A stretch of DNA of 64,000 nucleotides from Macrostomum hystrix (lineage: Eukaryota > Platyhelminthes > Macrostomidae). Within the stretch, counting starts at the first letter, position 1; every line of letters begins with the position of its first letter. Of this stretch, positions 56,055 through 64,000 are shown one piece after another. The translations under genes were made by a program, and so were the position numbers. The notes under the pieces are model-generated. The model made no database searches and was not told the origin of the DNA. It saw only the letters and a program-made list of their open reading frames with translations. The stretch spans positions 4,786,001 through 4,850,000 of the forward strand of contig CATNEN010000039.1 of the NCBI GenBank assembly GCA_950097015.1, given 5' to 3'.

Positions 56055-56865
56055 GGGTTGGCTGCAGTATGGATTCGGGTTGGCTGCAGTATGGATTCGG
56101 GTTGGCTGCAGTATGGATTCGGGTTGGCTGCAGTATGGATTCGGGTTGGCTGCAGTATGGATTCGGGTTGGCTGCAGTATTGGATTTGGGGTGGCTGCTG
56201 TGTGGATTTGGGGTGGCTGCTGTGTGGATTTGGGGTGGCTGCAGTATGGATTTGGGGTGGCTGCTGTGTGGATTTGGGGTTGGCTGCAGTATGGATTCGG
56301 GGTGGCTGCAGTATGGATTTGGGGTGGCTGCAGTATGGATTCGGGGTGGCTGCAGTATGGATTTGGGGTGGCTGCTGTGTGGATTTGGGGTGGCTGCTGT
56401 GTGGATTCGGGGTGGCTGCAGTATGGATTCGGGGTGGCTGCTGTGTGGATTTGGGGTTGGCTGCAGTATGGATTTGGGGTGGCTGCAGTATGGATTTGGG
56501 GTGGCTGCAGTATGGATTTGGGGTGGCTGCAGTATGGATTTGGGGTGGCTGCAGTATGGATTTGGGGTGGCTGCAGTATGGATTTGGGGTGGCTGCAGTA
56601 TGGATTTGGGGTGGCTGCAGTATGGATTTGGGGTGGCTGCAGTATGGATTTGGGGTGGCTGCAGTATGGATTTGGGGTGGCTGCAGTATGGATTTGGGGT
56701 GGCTGCAGTATGGATTTGGGGTGGCTGCAGTATGGATTTGGTGTGTGGATTTTGGGTGGCTGCTGCAGTATGGATTTGGGGTTGGCCGCAATATGGATTT
56801 TTGGTGGCTGCTGTGTGGATTTCGGGGTGGCTGCTGTGTGGATTTGGGGTGGCTGCTGTACGGAT
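56055..56865. repeat. minisatellite, 22-bp unit, about 37 copies
   Basis: The unit is GGCTGCAGTATGGATTTGGG plus GT, with GATTCGGG, GCTGCTGTGTGG and GGGTT variants. Left copies are homogeneous for GATTCGGGTT and middle copies for GATTTGGGGT. ORFs of up to 342 codons across it are repeat artefacts. Confidence 0.95.
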
Positions 56866-57347
56866 TTGCTGTACATTTTCAGAGTAATCCTGCTCAGTGC
56901 TGAATAAATGAGGACTATAAGTCGCATGTGGATTCCTATCCATTAATCCGCTGATTGATTTCACTATACGTGAAGTCCTTGACGGGTTGAGGCCTTCGCT
57001 AAAATGAAAATATGGATAATCGTACAAGGACCCCACACTAGTTATGCTACTAGGAATATTATTTATTTTATTTTTCATTATACTTGTAGTTTATTATTGA
57101 TTCGCCATATATTTGCTCATCCTCTACTAGCGAGCCAGCATGTTTCACTGAGAAGTATAAAGCTTAACTATCTGACATTTAAGCGAACATGAATCCCTGC
57201 ATGGCTTCTCTGCAGATTCTAAAATGACAGTTTTTGCTGACTTAATTCGTATTAAAGTAGGTCGGATTAGGACTTGACTTTGGGCGCTTTACTTTCGGGT
57301 GGAAGTGTTCAGAAGATGCAACACACTAAAAGAGCACCGACGGATAG

Positions 57348-57353
57348 TTTATT
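57348..57353 (-). terminator. poly(A) signal of the FkbM methyltransferase gene
   Basis: TTTATT on + is AATAAA on the minus strand, about 280 bp downstream of the TAA at 57632-57634. Confidence 0.45.
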
Positions 57354-57383
57354 CAAATATAAAAAAGAACATTAGTTTTTAAT

Positions 57384-57560
57384 GACATTAAATATGAGTC
57401 AAGCATAACAAATAACAAGGATCATGGCATTTGCAGATCGACATTAAATATGAGTCAGGCATAACAAATAACAAGGATCATGGCATTTGCAGATCGACAT
57501 TAAATATGAGTCAAGCATAACAAATAACAAGGATCATGGCATTTGCAGATCGACATTAAA
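57384..57560. repeat. tandem repeat, 56-bp unit, about 3 copies
   Basis: Units starting GACATTAAATATGAGTCAAG begin at 57384, 57440 and 57496, with a partial fourth at 57552, nearly identical. It lies in the 3' UTR region of the FkbM gene, between the stop and the poly(A) hexamer. Confidence 0.93.
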
Positions 57561-57631
57561 ACGCTCAGCTCTTTTTCTTTGCGACCGCTTTTTCGTTAAA
57601 TCAGTCAGAAGTTATCTGAAAAAGAGAAAAA

Positions 57632-58873
57632 TTATTTTGTAATTTGTTTCATAACATTGTCGAACACGATGCTCTTGAAGTCATTCCTGATCCAAATGAC
57701 ATCCCAGGCAGTGAGGGAGTCAATATTCAGCGGCTTAATTGGCGAATCAGCAGAGTACAAACTATAATTCCGTTGGACGAAGAATTTCACAATTTTATCG
57801 AAATTCGGAGAGCTGCTCGATTTCGGGCCGAAGTCGGCGCGCCAGAACTCCATCTGGACGGCGATGATCTTCTTCTTCTCGAAGAGCTGCTCGCCAGTTG
57901 AGAAGAAGATGTGCTCGCTGGCCTCGATGTCGATCTTCATGACCACCAGGTCCGTGGTCACGCTGCTCACGAGGTCGTCGGCCCTGCCGGTCATCACGGG
58001 GATTGTGTCGGTTATGCTTTCCTTGCTTGACGTGGCGCCGCCGACGTTGCACCATTTCGTGCCGAAGTTGAGGTACTGCAGGGACACGGAGCTGTGGAAG
58101 TACATCCACATCAGCTTCAGCTTGTTGTCGGAGCCCCAGTGCATTTCGTTGGCGGACATTCGGATCCTGACGAGGTTCCTAATGTTCGCGTCCACAGCCA
58201 CCGTCGGAATGCCGGCATCCCTGGCCTGCAGGGTGTAGGCGCCGATGTTGCAGCCGACGTCCATGAAGGTGACGGATCCGACCGGGAACTTCTGGGCGAA
58301 GGACAGAGTCAGAGCCACCTGGTCTGGCTCCCAGTTGTGCTTTGACGATAGTATTTGCCCAGACACAATGTCTTCAGCTGGATAAGTGTAGATTGTGACA
58401 TTCTTTTTTGTCAAGACGCTAATAATATAGCCTTTCATGGCTGTCTCTTTGACCCTGTTCAAAAGCTGCGTTGGCAAGGTTTCTGGGATCTCGCAGATTG
58501 GAAATTTATTGTCGATCATCGTATACGCTGCAATGTTCTTGCAGAGTCTCTGATTGAGCGCTGGATGGAAGAAGTTTACATCTCGAAGCTCCCAGTAGCC
58601 GGGGCATGTTTTGTCGGATTTCCAAATTGAGAATTTATTCTCGGCGAACAAGTTATCGAGAATTTCTTCCTGAGTTCTTTCGAAATCCGATTTGAGTAGT
58701 TGCGCAATCGCCTGCCGGTTCCAGCCCACGATGACAAGCAGCGCGCAGCTCGCCAAGAGGACTAAAAGTGCGTAGAGTCGAGTCCTCGTCCTCAGTCTCA
58801 TTTGAATCATCTCTATCCAGGAATGGATCTTTCGCGCAGTAATTCTGCACCAAATGTGGAAATTCGAAATCAT
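57632..58873 (-). CDS. FkbM-family methyltransferase, type II membrane protein
   Basis: A single-exon ORF of 413 codons. Residues 32-50 (LYALLVLLASCALLVIVGW) form one hydrophobic helix after a basic N-terminus, so a type II Golgi or ER membrane protein with a lumenal catalytic domain is likely. The SAM-binding fold is seen at VTFMDVGCNIGAYTLQARDA (motif I) followed by TVAVDANIRNLVRIR. The FkbM signature DLVVMKIDIEASEHIFFSTG and VQMEFWRADFG come later. FkbM enzymes are O-methyltransferases; expanded intronless or few-intron families occur in invertebrates, with unknown substrates, probably glycans or lipids. The start at 58873 is the first ATG; Met22 or Met26 could serve too. No frameshift is seen. 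It may be a retrocopy, as it has no introns, but it is intact. Confidence 0.88.
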   Translation of the reverse strand: MISNFHIWCRITARKIHSWIEMIQMRLRTRTRLYALLVLLASCALLVIVGWNRQAIAQLLKSDFERTQEEILDNLFAENKFSIWKSDKTCPGYWELRDVNFFHPALNQRLCKNIAAYTMIDNKFPICEIPETLPTQLLNRVKETAMKGYIISVLTKKNVTIYTYPAEDIVSGQILSSKHNWEPDQVALTLSFAQKFPVGSVTFMDVGCNIGAYTLQARDAGIPTVAVDANIRNLVRIRMSANEMHWGSDNKLKLMWMYFHSSVSLQYLNFGTKWCNVGGATSSKESITDTIPVMTGRADDLVSSVTTDLVVMKIDIEASEHIFFSTGEQLFEKKKIIAVQMEFWRADFGPKSSSSPNFDKIVKFFVQRNYSLYSADSPIKPLNIDSLTAWDVIWIRNDFKSIVFDNVMKQITK

Positions 58874-59821
58874 TGCTTCTTTCAGCTCGTTAATACAATC
58901 AGGGCTTTCAGTATTTCGAAAATGCTCACAAACGAGTTGCTAGTGGCTTGAAACTGCAGTGTTGTAGTGAGTTAGCTTTTGCAAAGAGATTCGACCTGCA
59001 GTAGGACTCACACTGGATGCCTCTGCATGAATTGGTGCGAGGAATGCACTCGCATAAATAACTAGCAGCTCTAGCATTCAGATCGAAACTTACCGTCTCA
59101 TGGTCAGGCCTCCAGAGAACAATAGCATGCCAGTAACTGCACATTCGCGTGGCACAAAGAGACAAATAGCAAAAGGATTGCATACAGTAGCTCTTGAATC
59201 TTTGCTGTGCTCGCTATTGTTCTCCATGGCTAAATTGCGGCTGAATGCATGTACAGGTATTTATACTCAACTCTGTAAAGAAGATTGTGCAGTCTAGGGT
59301 CGCAACAGAGAGGCTAAATCTTCACCGTTCCCACTCATGCAATTAAATTGTCTACAGTCATAGAGCTCCGAATCTAGAAACTGGATAGTCAAAATACACA
59401 AAGTAAGCAGATGGGAAACTCTGGTGCACCACTTAGAGAATAACACATGAGAACTATCGTGCAACAGATTTTCTAAACGTTTGTTTTATAATAAAGCTAA
59501 ATAAATTCTCTACATTTTTAGTTTAAGCTTGTGTGTCTAATTTTTTAAGTTAGTGAGCTGTGCTTAAATAAAGTTAAAGGAATATGGAAATTGTCATCTC
59601 TAAAACAGCGAGCCATTGTATAGCTCCATGATGACAAAACTGCTGATTGTACGCGCGTAAGCTTCAACATCCAGTTAAATTAGGCATCATGTATGACGGA
59701 GACCAGTAAGGAAATTATAAACTCAAGATCAAATCAATCGAAACGACAGTGAGGAGTTCGGCACATTCCGCTCCTGAACACACACGCACGATGCAGATTA
59801 CCGCGCGCAGGCATTTTTAAC
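58874..59821. other. upstream region of the FkbM gene, nothing further recognised
   Basis: Single-copy sequence with no supported gene or repeat. Confidence 0.35.
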
Positions 59822-60031
59822 TACACTCCGACATGCGTGCACGAGTAACACTCACTGTTCATGGGTCCTGATGGGCATAAATTATAAAACAAGCCCGCAA
59901 GCCTTCCTCCTTGCCTGAGAGAAGGCCTCCTAAATGCATGTGCAGCCTCGAGCCTCGAGGATTCGAGCTCAGGGACCATGGTGCGAGAGAGAAGCATTAA
60001 CCGCTCTGCCACTCACCTGCCCGGGCGGCTC
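59822..60031 (-). mobile_element. tRNA-derived SINE (minus strand), Ser/Leu-type head
   Basis: On the minus strand GTGAGTGGCAGAGCGGTTAA contains a perfect A box (TGGCAGAGCGG). About 45 bases on, GAGCTCGAATCCTCGAGG is a good B box. The long spacing suggests a class II (Ser/Leu-like) tRNA ancestor. The body downstream, to about 59822, is unrelated to the V-like SINEs. Target duplications were not identified. Confidence 0.6.
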
Positions 60032-60059
60032 CTTTCATACCGTTCGTATATATAAAGGT

Positions 60060-60418
60060 GATCTACTCGTAGAAGTCGCAGAATTATAAAGACTTTCATT
60101 ACTGATCAAGTAGTTCTTGATAAAAATAATTTTTGCATTTTCAAGTCCTCGACTTTCATTAAATTAAAAATTGTGCAAAAGCCGTGCATGGCAGATATGA
60201 TTAATTTTAAATAATTTCTTAATTTTGCATGAGAAAATGCGTCGTGCCCTTGTGAAAGTTCAGAAATAGGAAAGTAATCCATGGACAGAACATTATTTTC
60301 CGAACTTTAAAATAGTTTTGAAAGGTATGCTGTCTTCATTCCGTTAACAGTAGAACTACCAAAAAGGGAAATCCCCCTGACAATTTTTTGCTGCACCACC
60401 TTATAGATAAAGCTGCGT
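60060..60418. other. AT-rich spacer
   Basis: No feature recognised before the target duplication of the next SINE. Confidence 0.35.
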
Positions 60419-60431
60419 GACCACTGAAGTC

Positions 60432-60719
60432 AAGGGGCGAGTGGGTCAGCGGCTAACGTCGCTGCCTCGCACTCCAAAGGACGCTAGTTCGATTTACCTT
60501 TCAAGTCACGATTAATTTCGGGACTTGTTGGGGGGTTTGGACAGTATAGCGACCGGCGGAGGTGCACCATATTTCGTGCAGTCAAAGCTTGAAATAATAG
60601 CCTGCTCAGGGGAGGCGGCGCGATGGGCGCTAAGCGCCTAGTTCGCCGGTCTGGGGGCGTGCCGCTCCGTCGCTTGTGCGACAAGTGCCCCGGGCCCCCT
60701 GCAAATAGATAGATAGAGA
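60432..60719 (+). mobile_element. tRNA-derived SINE, copy 1, with 13-bp target duplication
   Basis: The head GTGGGTCAGCGGCTAACGTC (A box) and CTAGTTCGATTTACC (B box) are followed by GTGCACCATATTTCGTGCAG. The GC-rich tail reads CGCCTAGTTCGCCGGTCTGG, ending in a (GATA)-like run. GACCACTGAAGTC flanks both ends (60419-60431 and 60720-60732). Relative to copy 2 it lacks about 200 bp in the middle. It is inserted into the left part of the LINE fragment or its flank. Confidence 0.85.
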
Positions 60720-60732
60720 GACCACTGAAGTC

Positions 60733-61260
60733 GGAGATGATGCAGACACATTCGGGTGACTCGCTGATAAAGTTTGAAGGCCTGGCGATGCCGCACTGAG
60801 GCGCAGTGCGAGTTCTTGTATGGGGGAATACACTAGCTCTTACGGTAAAAATCAGACCCTCGGCCAGAACCGTTGAATATCTCGACGGTCTGAAGAGCCG
60901 CACTCGCAGCACCCTGAGCCTGCAGGCCCCGCTGCAAAATTCTCCGCGCCTCGCGGGAACTTCCTGGGGAAGCGACAAGGACATGCTTCTGGACAGCAAT
61001 CTGCCGACTATTGCTGGAGTTTGCTGTCCCGGTCTGGCGCCGATCCTGGCCGACTCGCAGTGGTCACGCCTGCAGGCAGTGCAAAACCAGGCTCAGCGCA
61101 GTAATACCGGCTGCACGGCGCTGACTGCAGAGGCGGGCGGACCTGCATGACAGTGGCACTGCAAGACGTCCGTTCGCACTGCCGCTTGCACTCATTGCAA
61201 TTTCTCCATGACGCAGCAACCTCCTCCGCGGCGCACTGGGGAGTAAATATTTTAGAATGT
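60733..61260 (+). pseudogene. decayed LINE reverse-transcriptase C-terminal fragment
   Basis: One frame from about 60806 reads YLDGLKSRTRSTLSLQ, LAGTSWGSDKDMLLDSNL and LAPILADSQWSRLQAVQNQA then QRSNTGC. The TSWG-DKE and W-LQ-VQN-ALR-TGC words are the thumb or connection region common to jockey/RTE-like non-LTR polymerases. After a stop at about 61150 a shifted frame gives LHSLQFLHDAATSS, as in the segment that follows in such ORFs. Catalytic motifs are absent. It is an inactive 5'-truncated copy. Confidence 0.55.
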
Positions 61261-61273
61261 TATATTTATCGTC

Positions 61274-61766
61274 ATGGGGTGAGTGGGTCAGCGGCTAACG
61301 TCGCTGCCTCACTTTCCAGTGGTCGCTGATTATAGTTCCTCCCTCCAAGTCACAATTATTTCGGGGCTTAGTTGGAGCCGGAGGTTTGCGAAGTAGTGAC
61401 TTGCGGAGATGCACCATATTCTGTGCAACCAAAGCTAATTTAAAATAGCTTAATCCCTGCCTTCTGCATGCCTGCTTGTTTGTGTTTGTGCGTTGGGCCG
61501 GGTGTGCACCAATGTGTATACTCTCGTCCCTACTCTTCAGGCATCTAAGTCCTCCCCTGGTTTGGTCTGCTCTGTGCGTGTGCGGGCCTGGGGTGAGGCA
61601 CTCCGGCTGCCGCCCCCTTCCCCGCTTGGCTTGCTGCTGTGTGAGGTGCCTGAGTCCAGGGGTCCAGATGGCGCGATGGGCGACTCCCGCCTAGTTCGCC
61701 GGCCTGGGGGCATGCCGTTCCTTCGCTTGTGCGTCAAGTGCCCCAGGCCCCCCGGCAAATAAGTAA
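61274..61766 (+). mobile_element. tRNA-derived SINE, copy 2 (longer form), with 10-bp target duplication
   Basis: Same head as copy 1 (GTGGGTCAGCGGCTAACGTC) and same tail (CGCCTAGTTCGCCGGCCTGG, CAAGTGCCCCAGGCCCC), but 493 bp with a C/T- and G-rich middle missing from copy 1. ATTTATCGTC flanks both ends (61264-61273, 61767-61776). The B box is eroded (GCTGATTATAGTTCC). The tail-like ORFs are not genes. Confidence 0.85.
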
Positions 61767-61776
61767 ATTTATCGTC

Positions 61777-62190
61777 GAGTTGAAAAGCAGTTTTGTTATC
61801 TATTTACCATTAGTGAATCCTTGATATGCGCAGTAGTTCAATGAGTTCCAAAATTGTCTTTGCTTATCATCGTGTGGAAAAGCATTCCCAACATAATTAC
61901 TAGCGGAAAATCTGGCTTTTCCCAGCGATTGACCATGTTCTGGGAAAGGAAATGGTTTCCGATAGCGTGTGAAAATGCCCCTCCGCCGGATAGTGCTTAA
62001 TTAGTTTCGGCGAACTCCGGAAGTCTGAAGTGCCAGATCCAGTTAATATGGAGGATGAGGCAGAATTTTTAATTCAGCCTTGAATCTCCTTTAAGCAGTG
62101 ACCAATTGTGCAAGATGACTAGCCAGGCTTCAGAACGCCACTATTAAGCATGTATTAAGCATGTATTAAGCATGTAGTAAGCATGTAGTA
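61777..62190. other. spacer between SINE copy 2 and a hAT MITE
   Basis: Single-copy sequence. ATTAAGCATGTA repeats a few times at 62140-62190. No gene recognised. Confidence 0.4.
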
Positions 62191-62198
62191 GCCTATCG

Positions 62199-62568
62199 CA
62201 GGGGTAGGCAAACTTATTTGCTGGCGGGCCAAAGAGAGAACCTATAAGACGGCAGCGGGCCGCATTGAATGTATAAATATGAGATAGGAGAGAGATGAGA
62301 CACGGGAGAGATAAGACACGGGAGAGATGAGACACAGGAGAGATTAGACACGGAAGAGATAAGACACGAGAGCGATGAGACACGGGAGAATTAGACACGA
62401 GAGCGATGAGACACAGGAGAGATTAGACACGGGAGAGATGAGATACAGGAGAGATTAGACACGAGAGAGATGAAACAGGACACTGTAGATGTCAGAAGGG
62501 GCAACGGGCCGGATTTGGGAGCTTCGAGGGCCGCATCTGGCCCGCGGGCCGGAGTTTGCCGACCCCTG
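62199..62568. mobile_element. hAT-type MITE with internal minisatellite
   Basis: The ends are CAGGGGTAGGCAAACT and, reverse-complemented, CAGGGGTCGGCAAACT, a typical hAT terminus. The target duplication is GCCTATCG (62191-62198) and GTCTATCG (62569-62576), 7 of 8 matching. GCGGGCCGCATTGAATG and GAGGGCCGCATCTGGCCC are subterminal GC blocks. The centre, 62280-62475, is a 16-bp tandem repeat (GAGACACGGGAGAGAT). No transposase is encoded. Confidence 0.9.
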
Positions 62569-62576
62569 GTCTATCG

Positions 62577-64000
62577 GAAAGTATCACTACTTTTTTGGAC
62601 ACCACACTATATGTACTATCCGTGCTTTTTAGCTGGCAAATCGGTAAAAGTTTCCGTGAGATCATTTTTTGCTACGTTTGACGATGCGTTACTAGTTGTA
62701 GCTTTCATGGCTACACGTGCGACTGTACAACAATTTGATTATTGTCAGCATAAATTTATTAGATATTAAAATAACAAAAGACTATGACAAAACCAATCAT
62801 TTTCTTTTATGCACACAAAGGATGACATCAAACACAAACACAATCTTCTGCCGTTGTTAGGAACACATGGCCTATTAAATAGAAGACAACGAACTTTATA
62901 ATTTTAATGAAACGTAAAAGTTGGGTTCTAAACTAGTCGTCATAGTTCTAAACGGCGTCGCAGAGCATGTTAACAAGAAAAGCGCCCGCATCAATGCTTA
63001 CACAGGAACAGCTAGCGACGCGGGCAGACAACTACGAAAAAGTACATTCACTTTTTAAGAGAAATATTAAGTTTTTAGCAAGCGTGTGTCTTGCTTTGCA
63101 ATGTGGCTAGTATTATATAAGTTTATGCACGCTTATAAGAGTCCAATAAACACTTTCTTACAACTCTATTTGTAATAAAAAAGCTCAATTACTAAAGGCA
63201 GCACAACACACAAGAGGGCGAATAAGTTTTAAATAAAGTTTCTATTTACTTCTAGTTTTCTTTTACCAAAGATTTAATTTAAAAATGGATTGTTTAAAAC
63301 TGAAACCTAATTTTAGATTGCGAAAGATCTTTTAGACAAGTTATAGTTGAAGTAAGGTGGATTCAATATTCGGTTAATCAATCATTTATTACAATATCAA
63401 TATGAAAAATATTGTACTCACTTGCATGTGTGATTGAGGCGGACCAAAACACACTGTGCTTTCCTTATTGCTATATTCAGTAGCGATCGTATGACAATTT
63501 ATAATTTATAAAGAATAAAATAAGCTTGTTAGTGAGAATATAACTTATTTAAATATTAGAGTTCAAGATGCGAGATTTTTAAAAGATTCTAGAAAGATCT
63601 AGACTTTCTGAATTTATCGTACCCGAATCAACAGTGGAAATATTAGGACAACAATAGCTGATTAACTGCCCGCTGATACTTACCCGAAAATGAATACTAG
63701 CAGTTCCTAGGCCATTAAAATTCATAGCAAAATGGAGCACATAGTTTTAATAGTTGCGAAAATTCACTTCTAGAATTTAATTTCAAATAGGAAATAGAAA
63801 GCAGGGGACGCGAGTGTGGTTGTTAAAAAATATAAACGGGAGTTTGTAAACAAAGCGTTGCAATTTAACATATGATAATAAAAGTACATTTTGAGTGTTG
63901 CATCAAACTTGAATAATTATAGCAAGACAAGAAGAGATGCACAGAAAAACACTTCACTTAAAAAATAGCGGCGGCAGGTGCTGTCGAATTAGGTCCGCTC
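62577..64000. other. AT-rich region without recognised gene
   Basis: No ORF with recognisable features, no transposon end and no tandem array. Short ORFs such as 62470-62769 cross the MITE boundary and are discounted. Confidence 0.4.

Noticed and set aside
56004-57078. Five overlapping ORFs of 275-342 codons
   Set aside because: Products of the 22-bp minisatellite in both strands.
60484-61758. ORFs of 72-171 codons around the SINE pair
   Set aside because: They cross SINE boundaries and target duplications and are explained by GC-rich SINE tails.

Overview
The window is animal nuclear DNA. It contains spliced genes with GT-AG introns, AATAAA poly(A) signals, tRNA-derived SINEs, hAT-type MITEs, a Helitron remnant and many tandem arrays. 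The recognisable proteins are metazoan: a neuropeptide-type rhodopsin GPCR, complexin with a CAAX box, a DCDC1-like multi-doublecortin protein, SDHD, SH3BGRL, NTF2, a BEN-domain protein and an FkbM-family methyltransferase. Two hints point to a flatworm or another lophotrochozoan, at low confidence. One is a type I hammerhead ribozyme resembling that of schistosome SINE-like satellites. The other is a pair of coding exons (NTF2, SDHD) that open directly at a splice acceptor, in frame, with no ATG at the boundary, as expected where a spliced leader supplies the AUG.

Layout. 1-7 kb: no conserved host gene; an old palindromic tandem repeat, a perfect 60-bp inverted repeat, a hAT MITE with perfect 8-bp target duplication, and a Helitron remnant (5' terminus plus helicase C-terminus). 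8.4-11.2 kb: SH3BGRL-like and SDHD genes on the + strand. 13.5-20.1 kb: the two-exon, 2005-residue DCDC1-like gene. 20.9-26 kb: five minisatellites, a SINE and one unconvincing GC-rich ORF. 27-28.5 kb: complexin (-) and its GC-rich upstream region. 28.7-41 kb: mostly satellite, including a 6.1-kb array of a 13-bp unit with higher-order duplications. Between arrays is a small three-exon gene (-) for a 72-residue secreted peptide, most of it too short for ordinary ORF finding. 41.2-45.4 kb: a three-exon GPCR whose introns are packed with five unrelated minisatellites. 46.9-47.4 kb: a SINE carrying a hammerhead-ribozyme insert. 48-57.6 kb: more arrays, NTF2 (-) and a three-exon BEN gene (-). 57.6-58.9 kb: intronless FkbM methyltransferase (-). 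59.8-62.6 kb: three SINEs, a decayed LINE reverse-transcriptase fragment and a hAT MITE. 62.6-64 kb: AT-rich, no gene seen.

The genes are independent eukaryotic loci and do not form a pathway. By my estimate about 18 kb (more than a quarter) of the window is tandem repeat with at least 20 mostly unrelated units, many inside introns. This is the dominant character of the region. All gene models come from reading ORFs and splice sites by eye; no similarity search was run.
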